Part shown: positions 24,848-34,300 of the stretch, one piece after another
Layout of the letters: each line of letters begins with the position of its first letter
Numbering within the stretch: the stretch's first letter is position 1
DNA from: Halostagnicola sp. A-GB9-2
GTDB lineage: Archaea > Halobacteriota > Halobacteria > Halobacteriales > Natrialbaceae
NCBI RefSeq assembly: GCF_030068615.1
Contig: NZ_JASJOC010000003.1
Coordinates: 372,001-436,000 of the forward strand
Reading direction: 5' to 3'
Length of the DNA: 64,000 nucleotides
Notes under the pieces: model-generated
Database searches by the model: none
The model's input: the letters and a program-made list of their open reading frames with translations, nothing else
What the model was told of the DNA's origin: nothing
Translations under genes and position numbers: made by a program

Positions 24848-25017
24848 TGTTCCCCCTCCACCTCCCTGGGGGAAGGTCACCGACCCGGAGTGTGCAGGCC
24901 GCTCATACCAAATCGGCCTTGCGGCTCGCCGAACACGCCCGATATTGCCACTCGTTCGGGCGTTGGTGGGTTCGATAGCGATGTTGGCGAATCAGTAGTG
25001 GCGCTCCATCCGCGCTG

Positions 25018-25098
25018 ATACTGTCGACTGTACGTCGTTCACAATTCTCGTTGCCCCCGTGGATGTGAAACGCTTCACAGAGGGACAGCCGACAGTAT
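25018..25098. repeat. Hairpin-forming intergenic repeat, copy 2
   Basis: Left arm ATACTGTCGACTGT (25018-25031) pairs with ACAGCCGACAGTAT (25085-25098) with one mismatch that a G-U pair would tolerate in RNA. The segment after the left arm matches copy 1 over about 26 nt with one or two differences. It lies between two divergent genes, the sulfatase-fold gene and truA, so it is not simply a terminator. Confidence 0.75.
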
Positions 25099-25156
25099 GA
25101 GGGCCGGCACCCGACGGAGCTAACAGACAGGGGGTTCTCGGTCGAATCGAACAGTG

Positions 25157-26020
25157 ATGCGCGCCTTTCGGATCGCCTACGACGGCACTGACTACTTCGG
25201 CTTTCAGCGCCAGCCCGACGTGGACACCGTCGAGGATACGATTTTCGACGCACTCCGACGTCTCGAGGTACTCCCAGCCGATGCCGACAAACCCGACGGC
25301 TACGCCGCCGCCGGTCGCACGGACGCCGGCGTTTCGGCCCTCGAGCAAACGATCGCTTTCGAAGCCCCGGACTGGCTCACCCCTCGAGTGATCAACAGCG
25401 AACTCCCCGCGGACGTGCGAGCCTGGTCGTTTGCCGATCCTCCTGTAGAATTTCACGCCACGCATCACGCGACCAGGCGAACGTACACCTACCACCTCTA
25501 CGCACCGCCTGTAAGGGGGTTGGCGGACGACGAATCACCTCCTTCTGAAGGGGTACTGGAGAGGGCGGTACGGATCGAAGATGACCGATTCGACGCCGCG
25601 CTCGAGGCGCTTTCGGGCTCGCATGACTTCCACAATCTCACACCGGACGAGCGAAACACCGAGCGGTCGCCGACGCTCGAGTCGGCTCGCGACGACGATT
25701 TTCTCGTCGTCACCGTTTCGGCGGGCGGCTTCTCGCGCGAACTCGTCCGCAGACTCGTCTCGCTCGCACGCGCAGTCGGGACGGGAAAAGCCCCGCTCGA
25801 GAAAATCGAGCGAGCGCTTGAGGGCGAACAGTTACCGGGCCACGAGGGTATCGCCCCCGCACCGCCGGAACCGCTCGTGCTGACGGCCGTCGACTACCCG
25901 GACCTCAAGTTTCGTGTGGATGAGGAGGCGGCGACGAGCGCACGACAGATCTTCGAGCGGCGTCGAATCGAACAGCGAACCGCGGATCGGGTCTCGAGAC
26001 AGCTTCGTGACGGGATGTGA
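25157..26020 (+). CDS. truA: tRNA pseudouridine synthase A
   Basis: This enzyme converts uridine to pseudouridine at positions 38-40 of the tRNA anticodon arm. The 287-residue protein starts MRAFRIAYDGTDYFGFQRQP, has the catalytic Asp in AGRTDAGVSA near residue 57, and keeps the later motifs FHATHHATRRTYTYHLY and GSHDFHNLT. The in-frame GTG just before the ATG is an alternative start. The length matches archaeal TruA. Confidence 0.93.
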   Translation: MRAFRIAYDGTDYFGFQRQPDVDTVEDTIFDALRRLEVLPADADKPDGYAAAGRTDAGVSALEQTIAFEAPDWLTPRVINSELPADVRAWSFADPPVEFHATHHATRRTYTYHLYAPPVRGLADDESPPSEGVLERAVRIEDDRFDAALEALSGSHDFHNLTPDERNTERSPTLESARDDDFLVVTVSAGGFSRELVRRLVSLARAVGTGKAPLEKIERALEGEQLPGHEGIAPAPPEPLVLTAVDYPDLKFRVDEEAATSARQIFERRRIEQRTADRVSRQLRDGM

Positions 26021-26123
26021 GCGCGGGTCGGGATCAGTTATGACCCGTCCGATTTGAGGCGGGGTACTGCTCGGAGACAGATTGGCGAGTGGGTTTATTA
26101 GATTCGGGCGACGACGACGGGGT

Positions 26124-26366
26124 ATGGAACTGTCGCCCGAGGAGTACGGCGCGTACTGGCGAGCGTCGCTTCTGGTCGCCGCCGGTGTGCTCGTCGGCTA
26201 TCTCGGTTATCGCGTCGCCGCACCCCTTCTGACGCATTCGGAGGCAGGTGCCACGCTGTTCGGACTCTTCTTGCTGATCGCACTCATCGTCGCCGGGAGC
26301 TATCTCGTTACGCTCGGCGTCGCCAGAACGGTTCGGACTGCCGTCGATGCCGAGATGCGCGGTTGA
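26124..26366 (+). CDS. Small two-helix membrane protein
   Basis: This 80-residue protein starts MELSPEEYGAYWRASLLVAA. Two hydrophobic helices at about 13-38 and 45-70 are joined by a short loop with THSEAG. The C-terminus is polar (VRTAVDAEMRG). No family recognised. I chose the ATG at 26124 because residues coded upstream are basic and look non-coding. Its stop overlaps a GC-rich hairpin followed by TTTT. Confidence 0.6.
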   Translation: MELSPEEYGAYWRASLLVAAGVLVGYLGYRVAAPLLTHSEAGATLFGLFLLIALIVAGSYLVTLGVARTVRTAVDAEMRG

Positions 26367-26393
26367 ATCCTCCCCGCCCTGAGGCGAGGTTTT
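26363..26393 (+). terminator. GC-rich imperfect hairpin and T run
   Basis: CCTCCCCGCC, then CTGA, then GGCGAGG followed by TTTT could fold and end transcription of the small membrane gene. The sequence also resembles the terminal hairpins of haloarchaeal IS200/IS605 elements (AATCCTCCCCGCCCTGA-type), so it may be a scar of one. No tnpA or tnpB is nearby. Confidence 0.35.
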
Positions 26394-26476
26394 GTGCCTG
26401 TTCCTCACAACTCCCATCCGCCTACCTCTGCGACGGTTCATATGGTCGGTTGTCCGTCATTTCCGGCTATTCACTA

Positions 26477-27874
26477 TCAGTCCCAGCTGTCGGGCCAGAT
26501 GTTCGCCGCGCGCATGCCCGACTCGTAGTGTTGTTCCTCGAGTGCGCTCAGGAGAACTTCTTTCCCGACTCGAGGGATGTCGGCTCGAGCGGATGCGAGT
26601 TCCCGAATTAGGAGGGCGGTCACCATCGCGTGCTCGCGGAGATTCCGCGAATCGACTTTATCGCGGGTGTCGGCTTCGGTGTGACCCCATCCGCGTCCGC
26701 GCTCGCTCCCCGAGGGAGGTTCGCTGTGAAGTTGCAACGCCGGCACGCCGTCTCGAAGAAACGGCCAGTGATCGCTGAAGGGATGCGGTTCGGGAACGTG
26801 ACCGATCGGCTGGCCGAACTCGTCGGCGACCCGTTCGGCAAGTTCCTCGATCGACTCCGATCCGTGGCTGAACGCCCGCAGGTTTCGGTATCGTCCGGCC
26901 CCGTCGACGTTGACGACCGCCCGAACCGACTCGAGATCCGTCCTCGTCGCGAGGGATTCGGCTCCCAGCAACCCGACCTCTTCGCAGCCGACCGCGACAA
27001 CCCGAACCCGACACTCGAGGTCTGTGGAGAGAGCCGAGAGGATGGACGCCGCGCCGAGGGCGGTTGCGATTCCACAGCCGTTGTCCAGTGCTCCCTCGGC
27101 GATGTCGTGGGCGTCGTAGTGGGCGAGCAGAAGGATCTCCGCTGTCGGTTCGTTCGTCTCGGCCGCTTCGGTCTCTTCCCCGTCTGCGTTCTTTCGGTCG
27201 GGTTTTACCACGCCGTGGACGTTCTGACTCGAGCCGTCGATCGTCGTCGCCTCGACCTCGAGACGTGCACTGCCGTCGCGGTCGGCGTACTCGCGAAGCC
27301 AGTCGCGGGTTTCGTTACTCACGCCGATCCCGGGGATAGGGACTTCGCCGTCGAAAGAAAGCGCGCCGGTTGGGGGCAACTGGCCAGAAACGTGATTCGC
27401 GAAGACGAACGCCTCGGCTCCCGCGTCGACGGCGTAGCCGTACTTCTCCATCCGATGGACGAACCGCTGACCCGGCGGCGTCGTCGTACTCGCGACCGCG
27501 ATCGCCCCCTGTACCGCGTCTCCCGCGGCATCGATCTCTTCGGGGGTTCCGTGGCCCACATCGACCAGCGGCCCCTCGAGATCGCCCGACGGCGAGTAGG
27601 GAAGCGAAATCGCGTCGAACGATCGCTCAATGGGTTTCGTAACGGCGAACGACGTTTCTCCGCGTTCCCAGTAGGGCATCGAAAACGCCCTGAGACGAAC
27701 CTCCTCGAGGCCGGCGTCCCTGAACGAGTCGCCGACCAGTTCCGCCGCGCGCCGTTCGCCCGGCGAACCGGCCATTCGATGCGGGAGTTCGGTCAATTCA
27801 GTGAGGAGCTCCCACGGCCGATCGTCGTGCCACGCCCGCCCGAGGACGCGCTCGAGCTGAATGCTCTCGTTCAT
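26477..27874 (-). CDS. M28-family zinc aminopeptidase
   Basis: This 465-residue peptidase has an inserted protease-associated domain (about 110-190, with GAEAFVFANHVSGQLPPTG). Zinc ligands are visible in LLAHYDAHD (His/Asp), EGALDNGCG (bridging Asp), VGCEEVGLLG (catalytic Glu pair), VNVDGAG (Asp) and WGHTEADT (His). There is no signal peptide from the start MNESIQLERVLGRAW, so it probably trims peptides in the cytoplasm. It is divergent from the oligoendopeptidase gene, giving a small peptide-breakdown locus. A longer frame upstream is in-frame but lacks a good start context. Confidence 0.88.
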   Translation of the reverse strand: MNESIQLERVLGRAWHDDRPWELLTELTELPHRMAGSPGERRAAELVGDSFRDAGLEEVRLRAFSMPYWERGETSFAVTKPIERSFDAISLPYSPSGDLEGPLVDVGHGTPEEIDAAGDAVQGAIAVASTTTPPGQRFVHRMEKYGYAVDAGAEAFVFANHVSGQLPPTGALSFDGEVPIPGIGVSNETRDWLREYADRDGSARLEVEATTIDGSSQNVHGVVKPDRKNADGEETEAAETNEPTAEILLLAHYDAHDIAEGALDNGCGIATALGAASILSALSTDLECRVRVVAVGCEEVGLLGAESLATRTDLESVRAVVNVDGAGRYRNLRAFSHGSESIEELAERVADEFGQPIGHVPEPHPFSDHWPFLRDGVPALQLHSEPPSGSERGRGWGHTEADTRDKVDSRNLREHAMVTALLIRELASARADIPRVGKEVLLSALEEQHYESGMRAANIWPDSWD

Positions 27875-28050
27875 ATCCCGAATTGCACGACGAACGGCAA
27901 TACGCTGCCGGTGAAAGGTGGTGCGATTGTCGTTTCCGAGAACGGAAGTTCTTCCTCGGGAAGCCGAAACGAACGATCGAGATGCACGTTTGGTCTCTCC
28001 CGCTGACCGGCTTCGGTAGCTTTTCACAGCTTCGTTCCGAAATACGGTGT

Positions 28051-29862
28051 ATGAGTTCTGTACCCAACCGCTCCGAAATCGACCAGGAATATACCTGGGA
28101 TCTCGAGAGCATCTACGCGACCGACGAAGACTGGGAGGAGGCCTACGCGACGGTGAGCGAGCGCGTCGACGAACTGGCCGACTACGAGGGTCAGACGACC
28201 GACGACGCGGAGACGCTCTACGCCGTTCTCGAGCTTCGCAACGACATCATGCGCGAAGTGTCGACCGTCGCGGCCTACGCCAGAATGCGCCGCGACGAGG
28301 ATACGACCGACCAGGAGTACCAGGCGCTGACTGCGCGCTCGCAGTCACTTGCCGCCGAGGCCCAGTCCGCGGCGTCGTTCATCGAACCTGAACTCCAGAC
28401 GCTCACCCGGGAGGAGTTCGAGTCGATGGTCGAGACTGAGTCGGCGCTCGAGACCTACGAACACTACGTGGACGACGTGTTGCGGATGAAACCCCACACG
28501 CGCTCGGCCGAGGTCGAGGCCCTCCTCGCGGACCTGAGCGAGGTCACGGGTGCCACCGGCGAGGTGTACAATATGCTCTCGAACGCGGACATGACGTTCC
28601 CAACCGTCAAAGATCCGGACGGAGACGCCGTCGAGATAACCCAGAGCAACTTCACGAACCTGCTCAAACAATCCGACCGCGAGTTCCGAACGCGCGTCTA
28701 CGAGGGCTACTTTGACGAGTGGGAAACGGTGCGAAACACCGTCGCGGCGTCGTACAAGAACAGCGTCAAAGCGGATGTCAAGACCGCACGGGCTCGAAAC
28801 TACGACACCGCTCGCGAGGCCGCACTCGACGGACCAAACGTCCCCGTCGACGTCTACGACACGCTGGTCGACAGCGTCAACGACAACCTCGATAAACTCC
28901 ACCGCCACGCCGAACTCAAACGGGACGCGCTGGGGGTTGAAAACCTCCAGATGTGGGATATCTACATGCCGCTGACGGGCGGCGAAGGGCCTGACCTCGA
29001 CTACGACGATGCAACTGACCACGTCGTCGAGGCGGTCGCACCGCTGGGTGAGGATTACCAGTCCCGCGTCGCCGAGGGACTCGAGTCACGCTGGGTCGAC
29101 GTCTACGAAAACGAGGGCAAACAGGCGGGCGCGTACTCCGGGGGGACCTACGACACGCAGCCGTTCATCCTGATGAACTATCAGGACGACATCACCTCGA
29201 TGTACACGCTGGCACACGAACTCGGTCACTCGATGCACTCCGAACTCACGAAGGAAGAACAGCCCTACGTCTACTCGGGCTACGAGATCTTCGTGGCTGA
29301 AGTCGCTAGCACGGTTAACGAGGCACTGCTGACGAACCACCTGCTCGAGACCGTCGACGACCCCGCGTTCCGAAAGGCCGTCCTCAACGAGTTCTTAGAG
29401 CGTGTGCGCTCGACGCTCTATCGCCAGACGCTGTTCGCTGAGTTCGAGCACGAAACGCACCGACTCGAGGAGAACGGCGAGCCACTCACCGCCGACCGTC
29501 TGGACGAACTCTACCACGGGCTCAAAGCGAAGTACTACGATCCGGCCGTCGTCGACGATCGCATCGCCCGCGAGTGGATGCGCATTCCGCACTTCTACCG
29601 GGCGTTCTACGTCTACCAGTACTCGACAGGGATCTCCGCCGCACTCGCGATCGTGGACAATATCCTTCCGGACGGTCCCGGTAGCGACCCGAACTGCGCC
29701 GCGGCAGAAAACTACCTCGAGTTCCTCCAGCGGGGCTCTCGAGAGTATCCCCTTGAGCTCCTCCGAATCGCTGGCGTCGACATGAGCACCAGCGATCCGA
29801 TCGACCGCGCGCTCTCGACCTACGGCGACCGACTCGACGAGATGGCGACCCTGCTCGAGTAG
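28051..29862 (+). CDS. pepF: Oligoendopeptidase F (M3 family)
   Basis: This 603-residue zinc peptidase cuts short peptides in the cytoplasm. The zinc site HELGHSMHSE is near residue 390 with the downstream Glu in FVAEVASTVNE. The N-terminal all-helical domain begins YTWDLESIYATDEDWEEAY, as in other PepF proteins. The start ATG at 28051 removes a non-coding extension. It is about 177 nt from the divergent M28 peptidase start. Confidence 0.93.
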   Translation: MSSVPNRSEIDQEYTWDLESIYATDEDWEEAYATVSERVDELADYEGQTTDDAETLYAVLELRNDIMREVSTVAAYARMRRDEDTTDQEYQALTARSQSLAAEAQSAASFIEPELQTLTREEFESMVETESALETYEHYVDDVLRMKPHTRSAEVEALLADLSEVTGATGEVYNMLSNADMTFPTVKDPDGDAVEITQSNFTNLLKQSDREFRTRVYEGYFDEWETVRNTVAASYKNSVKADVKTARARNYDTAREAALDGPNVPVDVYDTLVDSVNDNLDKLHRHAELKRDALGVENLQMWDIYMPLTGGEGPDLDYDDATDHVVEAVAPLGEDYQSRVAEGLESRWVDVYENEGKQAGAYSGGTYDTQPFILMNYQDDITSMYTLAHELGHSMHSELTKEEQPYVYSGYEIFVAEVASTVNEALLTNHLLETVDDPAFRKAVLNEFLERVRSTLYRQTLFAEFEHETHRLEENGEPLTADRLDELYHGLKAKYYDPAVVDDRIAREWMRIPHFYRAFYVYQYSTGISAALAIVDNILPDGPGSDPNCAAAENYLEFLQRGSREYPLELLRIAGVDMSTSDPIDRALSTYGDRLDEMATLLE

Positions 29863-29918
29863 GACGAACCGACGACCCAATGGTTGTATTTTAGTCACTT
29901 AACCAACTATAGCACGGT

Positions 29919-30305
29919 ATGCCCACCTCGAAACGTCTCCGCGCTTTGATAGCCTCACTCGAGTGGACGCCTGTCTCCATCCTGCTCGCCGCACTCATGG
30001 CGGTACAGATCACGGTATTCTACGGAACCATCGGCGGCGAACCGGACGACATTGCCCTCTCGTTGGCCGCATTGTACGTCACAGCGCTAATTCTCGTTGT
30101 CTCGCTCGTAGACGGCCTTCACCAATCGAACGTGTTCTTCTTCGCATTGTTTGCTGGCTGGTCAGTCTTCATGTGGATCTCATTCATATTCGACCCGTCC
30201 ACCGTCGCGGCGATTATCGGAACGTTCACCGCCGTCTACACGCTCTATTACGCGTTCAAATATCGGTACGACGGGTGTTTCTCTCTTGTCACAGCCGTTC
30301 GTTGA
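29919..30305 (+). CDS. Four-helix membrane protein of unknown function
   Basis: This 128-residue protein has helices at about 15-40, 45-65, 70-90 and 95-115. The sequence TVFYGTIGGEPDDIALSLAA, between helices 1 and 2, is polar. I know no family for it. It lies 57 nt after pepF but an AT-rich stretch with TATTTTAG (about 29886-29893) before it suggests its own promoter. Confidence 0.6.
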   Translation: MPTSKRLRALIASLEWTPVSILLAALMAVQITVFYGTIGGEPDDIALSLAALYVTALILVVSLVDGLHQSNVFFFALFAGWSVFMWISFIFDPSTVAAIIGTFTAVYTLYYAFKYRYDGCFSLVTAVR

Positions 30306-30466
30306 CGCCGATCTGACTCCTCTAGCACGCACTTTTGGTAGGCTCGGTTGCCTCCTTGAGACGCCAGTTCCGCCCGAAACCGCTCGAGCCTCATCTTCGA
30401 CTGGTTCGTGACAACATGCCTCCCGGTTGTCGTCCACCCGAAAACCAACCGCGACCCAAAGGCACA

Positions 30467-30476
30467 TTTATCGTGG
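30467..30476 (+). promoter_or_regulatory. Likely TATA box of the PAN gene
   Basis: ACATTTATCG is centred about 28 nt before the chosen ATG at 30500, matching leaderless spacing. It supports that start over an ATG 12 nt upstream. Confidence 0.45.
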
Positions 30477-30499
30477 GTATCTTATCGATGTACATCACG

Positions 30500-31732
30500 A
30501 TGTCTCGAAGCCCATCTGTTCCTGAGCGACCACATCGAGAGATCGATCCCGATCTCTCCGATGACGAACGGCTCGAGGCGCTCCGTGGACACTTCGAAGA
30601 TCTCACCGACGTTCGAGATCAGCTGTCCGAGCAGCTCGATTCTGCACAGGAGCGCCGCGAACGGTTACAAGAGAAAGTCAACACCGTCGAACGCGAAAAC
30701 GAGACGCTCAAAAGCTCCTCGTTGTACATTTCGACGGTCGAAGACGTTCTCGACGACGACGAAGTGGTCGTCAAACAGCATGGAAACAATCAGGAGGTCC
30801 TCACGGACGTCTCTCCACGAATCGCAGAGAAAGTCGAAAGCGGCGACCGCGTCGCCGTCAACGACTCGTTTTCCATTCAAACGGTTCTGGACGCGGAAAC
30901 CGACGCCCGCGCACAGGCCATGGAAATCTCCGAAAAACCCGATGTCGATTACGACGAAATCGGCGGAATCGACGAACAGGTTCAGGAGGTCCGCGAAGCG
31001 GTCGAACAACCCCTCGAGGATCCCGAACTGTTCGAGGATGTCGGTATCGATCCGCCGAGTGGCGTCCTGCTCCACGGACCGCCGGGGACGGGCAAGACGA
31101 TGCTCGCGAAGGCCGTCGCGACCGAAACCGACGCCACCTTCATCAAGATGGCCGGCTCGGAACTCGTCCGCAAGTTCATCGGCGAAGGCTCCCGCCTCGT
31201 TCGGGACCTCTTCGAGATGGCTCGCGAGCGCGAGCCGGCAATTATCTTCATCGACGAAATTGACGCCATTGCGGCGACCCGAACCGAATCGAAGACCTCC
31301 GGCGACGCCGAGGTCCAGCGGACCATGATGCAACTGCTCTCGGAGATGGACGGCTTCGAAGCCCGCGGCGAAATCCGCATCATCGCCGCAACAAACCGCT
31401 TCGATATGCTCGACCGCGCTATCCTCCGTCCGGGGCGCTTCGACCGCCTCATCGAAGTCCCCGAACCGAATCGGGAGGGCCGCGAACGGATCCTCGAGAT
31501 CCACACGCGGGATATGACCGTTTCCGAGGAGATCGACTTCGCCGATCTCGCGGACGAAACCGACGGCTACTCGGGTGCCGAAATCGAGAGTCTCGCGACC
31601 GAAGCCGGCATGTTCGCCGTTCGAGACGACCGCACCGAAGTCCGTCACGAAGACTTCACCGACGCCATCGAGAAGATCGAAGACGACGACTCGAGCGACG
31701 TGATCTCCTCGGCCGGATACTTCTACCAGTAA
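30500..31732 (+). CDS. pan: Proteasome-activating nucleotidase (PAN)
   Basis: This AAA+ ATPase unfolds proteins and feeds them to the 20S proteasome. At 410 residues it has an N-terminal coiled coil (about 25-75), an OB domain (about 75-130, DDDEVVVKQHG and SGDRVAVNDSFSI), then Walker A GPPGTGKT, Walker B IIFIDEIDAIAA, sensor ATNR and arginine fingers RPGRFDR. It ends YFYQ; the last three residues F-Y-Q form the HbYX motif that opens the proteasome gate. The same type of tail (M-Y-M) ends the PAC2 protein at 13655. Confidence 0.95.
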   Translation: MSRSPSVPERPHREIDPDLSDDERLEALRGHFEDLTDVRDQLSEQLDSAQERRERLQEKVNTVERENETLKSSSLYISTVEDVLDDDEVVVKQHGNNQEVLTDVSPRIAEKVESGDRVAVNDSFSIQTVLDAETDARAQAMEISEKPDVDYDEIGGIDEQVQEVREAVEQPLEDPELFEDVGIDPPSGVLLHGPPGTGKTMLAKAVATETDATFIKMAGSELVRKFIGEGSRLVRDLFEMAREREPAIIFIDEIDAIAATRTESKTSGDAEVQRTMMQLLSEMDGFEARGEIRIIAATNRFDMLDRAILRPGRFDRLIEVPEPNREGRERILEIHTRDMTVSEEIDFADLADETDGYSGAEIESLATEAGMFAVRDDRTEVRHEDFTDAIEKIEDDDSSDVISSAGYFYQ

Positions 31733-31746
31733 TCGCAATCGGACGG

Positions 31747-32691
31747 TTACGACGTTTTCGACGGCCGCTCCGAGATGTGAACGGCGAGCACCGATTCACC
31801 TCTCCGCCAGTAACACCACGCGATCACGAGCCCAAAGGCGACGAGGAGACCGGGGACCATCGTGAGACCGGCGATCGGATGCCACAGTTCCGGAGCCGTG
31901 ATCTCTGTCCGGAGAACGGTCGGGAACAGGTCGGAGCCGAAAAAGATGCTGTTCGTCGCATAGTTCACGGCGAAATGTAGTCCGATGGGAAGAGCTAGCT
32001 GGCCAGAGAGGACGTACGCGAGACCCAACAGTCCACCCAGAGAGAGCCAGACACCGAGCATGCCGACGGTTGACGCCTCTCCCGGAACGGTGCCGAGCGG
32101 GAGGTGGAGGACACCGAACAGAACGGTGCTCACCGCCCAGGCCCCGAACAGCGCTTGCCGGGAAGACAGCCGTGTCCGCAACCCCTCAGCAACGTTCGTC
32201 ACGACGACGCCCCGAAAAATCGTCTCCTCCCAGAACCCGACACACAAAAATACGATTGCCATGAGTACGAGTCCGCCGACGACGGTACTGCCATCCCCGG
32301 TCGACCACATCTCGAGGACGGTAACCCACTCGAGACTGTACGCGAAAATGAACGCTGTCCCGACGAGAATACCACCGATTACGACGCCGGCGACGAAGTC
32401 GAACCACCACGCCCGAGACAGGGAAAATCCATATGCCCGAAGCGGTCGGTGATCGAGATACCACGCGGAGACGGCGATAGCACCGAGGGTAGCGAGGGCA
32501 AACGAGGCATTGCTGACGAACGCCATCGACAGAGAACCGAGCGAAAGTGTCTCGGAAACGATACCTGGAATGGCGATCCCACCGACGAGAACCGTGAGGA
32601 CGATCGGAACGAGAATTCGCCAGACTGACCGAGGACGGTTCGATGTGTCTGATCCTCGTAGCAACCACCTCGAGTATGCTCGTATATCCAT
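31747..32691 (-). CDS. CPBP-family intramembrane metalloprotease
   Basis: This 314-residue protein has about eight membrane helices and the three Abi/CAAX-protease motifs: EETIFRG (motif 1, paired Glu and Arg) near 163, FGVLHLPLG (motif 2) near 202 and LHFAVNYATNS (motif 3) near 247. Members cut prenylated or other membrane proteins; the substrate here is unknown. It converges with pan, ending 15 nt away. AT-rich sequence with TTAGTTAATA lies about 25 nt upstream of the ATG. Confidence 0.88.
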   Translation of the reverse strand: MDIRAYSRWLLRGSDTSNRPRSVWRILVPIVLTVLVGGIAIPGIVSETLSLGSLSMAFVSNASFALATLGAIAVSAWYLDHRPLRAYGFSLSRAWWFDFVAGVVIGGILVGTAFIFAYSLEWVTVLEMWSTGDGSTVVGGLVLMAIVFLCVGFWEETIFRGVVVTNVAEGLRTRLSSRQALFGAWAVSTVLFGVLHLPLGTVPGEASTVGMLGVWLSLGGLLGLAYVLSGQLALPIGLHFAVNYATNSIFFGSDLFPTVLRTEITAPELWHPIAGLTMVPGLLVAFGLVIAWCYWRRGESVLAVHISERPSKTS

Positions 32692-32836
32692 GGAAAATTT
32701 ATATAGATATTAACTAATATTCATTGCCATCTACGTTTGCTGGATTCGCGACACGAATTCGATCGATTCGTCGCGAGCCGAAATGCCGTCACCTGCGAAT
32801 CGCAACGCCTTACGCCGTCGAACCCCGAACGCGACT

Positions 32837-33316
32837 ATGAGCGTAATTCGTGTCGTCTGGGGGACCGCGTCGGCCCCGACGGCGATGGCATCTTACGACG
32901 CCGCACTCGCCGAAGCCGGCATCGAGAACTACAACCTCGTCGCTGTCTCTTCCGTTGTTCCCGCAGACACTGCCGTCGAGGCCGTCGGCACCGCGCCCGA
33001 TCTCGGCCCCGCCGGCGACCGGCTCACCGTCGTCGAAGCTCGAGCCACGACCGCCGGACCGGGGCGGGTAAGCGCGGGATTGGGTTGGTCCCAATCAGCC
33101 GACGACGGGCCGGGGATCTTCTACGAAGCCGCCGGCGAAACCGACAGCGAGGACGTCGAAACTCGAGTCCGAGAGGGACTCGCGGCCGGCCAAGAGCTTC
33201 GGGAGTGGGAGTTTGCCGATCCTCGAGTTCACGTCGAGAGCGCGCAAGCGAACACGGGGACGTACACGACGGCAGTCGTGTTGGCGGTCTACGGAACGAG
33301 CGAGCCGATTTGCTGA
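32837..33316 (+). CDS. pdaD: Pyruvoyl-dependent arginine decarboxylase
   Basis: This enzyme makes agmatine from arginine, needed for polyamines and for agmatidine in archaeal tRNA-Ile. The 159-residue proenzyme starts MSVIRVVWGTASAPTAMASYD. It carries the self-cleavage site in NLVAVSSVVPADTAV near residue 40, where cleavage before the second Ser would create the pyruvoyl group. The GIFYEAAG segment near 95 holds the active-site Glu. The length matches archaeal PvlArgDC. Confidence 0.9.
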   Translation: MSVIRVVWGTASAPTAMASYDAALAEAGIENYNLVAVSSVVPADTAVEAVGTAPDLGPAGDRLTVVEARATTAGPGRVSAGLGWSQSADDGPGIFYEAAGETDSEDVETRVREGLAAGQELREWEFADPRVHVESAQANTGTYTTAVVLAVYGTSEPIC

Positions 33317-33374
33317 ATTGTCGGAAGCCGAATCCTTTTTATTGCCCGTCCCCATTAGACAGGTAGGACTTCTC

Positions 33375-33779
33375 ATGAACGGAAATACGCCGTACGCGGG
33401 CTTGCCGGGTGTCACTGGGGCTGGAAAGCGTGCAGCGGCGGATATCCCCGATCTGTCGAACACACAAAAACGAACGCTTCACCGCGACGTCTCGCGGATC
33501 GCCGCCCGAACGCGGGAGTTCCTTCCGAACGAGTACATCGTCGATTCCGATATCTCGCACGGTACCGGCGGTCCGCAGGTAACCGTCGCCGTCCGACCAC
33601 CCGTCGGTCACGCCGTCAGCGCTGGCTTTACGCCGGACCTCGAGGCAGATATCGAGAACGCCGCCGAAGAAGTGATCGACGCCGACGAGCGCGACGAGGT
33701 CGCTCGCGGGCTCGCCGCGAGCGCCGCGCTCCAGGTCAAACAGGCGCTGAGCAACAACGTCACGCCAACGGCGAGATAG
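33375..33779 (+). CDS. DUF5811-like haloarchaeal protein
   Basis: This 134-residue protein of unknown function begins MNGNTPYAGLPGVTGAGKRA and contains LHRDVSRIAARTREFLPNEY and GPQVTVAVRPPVGHAVSAGF. These match what I recall of the haloarchaeal family DUF5811. It has no membrane segment. A TATA-like CTTTTTATTG lies about 38 nt upstream. It follows the arginine decarboxylase by 58 nt and probably has its own promoter. Confidence 0.7.
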   Translation: MNGNTPYAGLPGVTGAGKRAAADIPDLSNTQKRTLHRDVSRIAARTREFLPNEYIVDSDISHGTGGPQVTVAVRPPVGHAVSAGFTPDLEADIENAAEEVIDADERDEVARGLAASAALQVKQALSNNVTPTAR

Positions 33780-33820
33780 CGGATACACAGATCGCCACTC
33801 ACCTCGTTTTGCTGGCCGAT

Positions 33821-34240
33821 TCAGTACACGAGCTGCTCGAGCTGATGGAGCCGACGCTCGAGATCGATCGCCGGCTCAACCGAAGGATCCTTACACACTC
33901 TTTCGAGCGTCAGTAACGGATCCGTTCCCGTCCGTTCGAGGTCGGTAAGTAGTTCCTCGAGGGCGGTCCGATTGCGCGCGAGCGACGAGCATAATCCGAT
34001 TACGAGTGCGATCCCGGCGGCCGGCTCCGCACGAGTCGGAAACGCGTCGCTGACGCTCGTAAAGTCGGTCGGATTCCGAGAAACCGTCCATGAATCCGTC
34101 TCGTCATCTTTTTCGAGTGCATCGACGGTCAGACACTGCGAGCAGATCGCGGCCGCAGGTGCTTCTGACTGCGAAAACTTACGATAAGATTCCGGAACGG
34201 CGAACGAAACGGTCGACGAACCGCAGGTACAACAGCGCAT
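33821..34240 (-). CDS. DUF6276-like zinc-ribbon protein
   Basis: This 139-residue protein starts MRCCTCGSSTVSFAVPE and has a second cysteine pair in AICSQCLTVDAL, giving a four-Cys zinc ribbon (C3/C4-x2-C6 and C32/C35). The rest is helical (LLTDLERTGTDPLLTLERVC). It resembles the haloarchaeal family DUF6276, of unknown function. The shorter start avoids 14 residues upstream. It converges with the DUF5811 gene. Confidence 0.65.
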   Translation of the reverse strand: MRCCTCGSSTVSFAVPESYRKFSQSEAPAAAICSQCLTVDALEKDDETDSWTVSRNPTDFTSVSDAFPTRAEPAAGIALVIGLCSSLARNRTALEELLTDLERTGTDPLLTLERVCKDPSVEPAIDLERRLHQLEQLVY

Positions 34241-34300
34241 AGGTTTCGGGTATCCGCAGATCGAGTCCCGAGCCGAACGCACGGCACGGAATCGAGGTCC

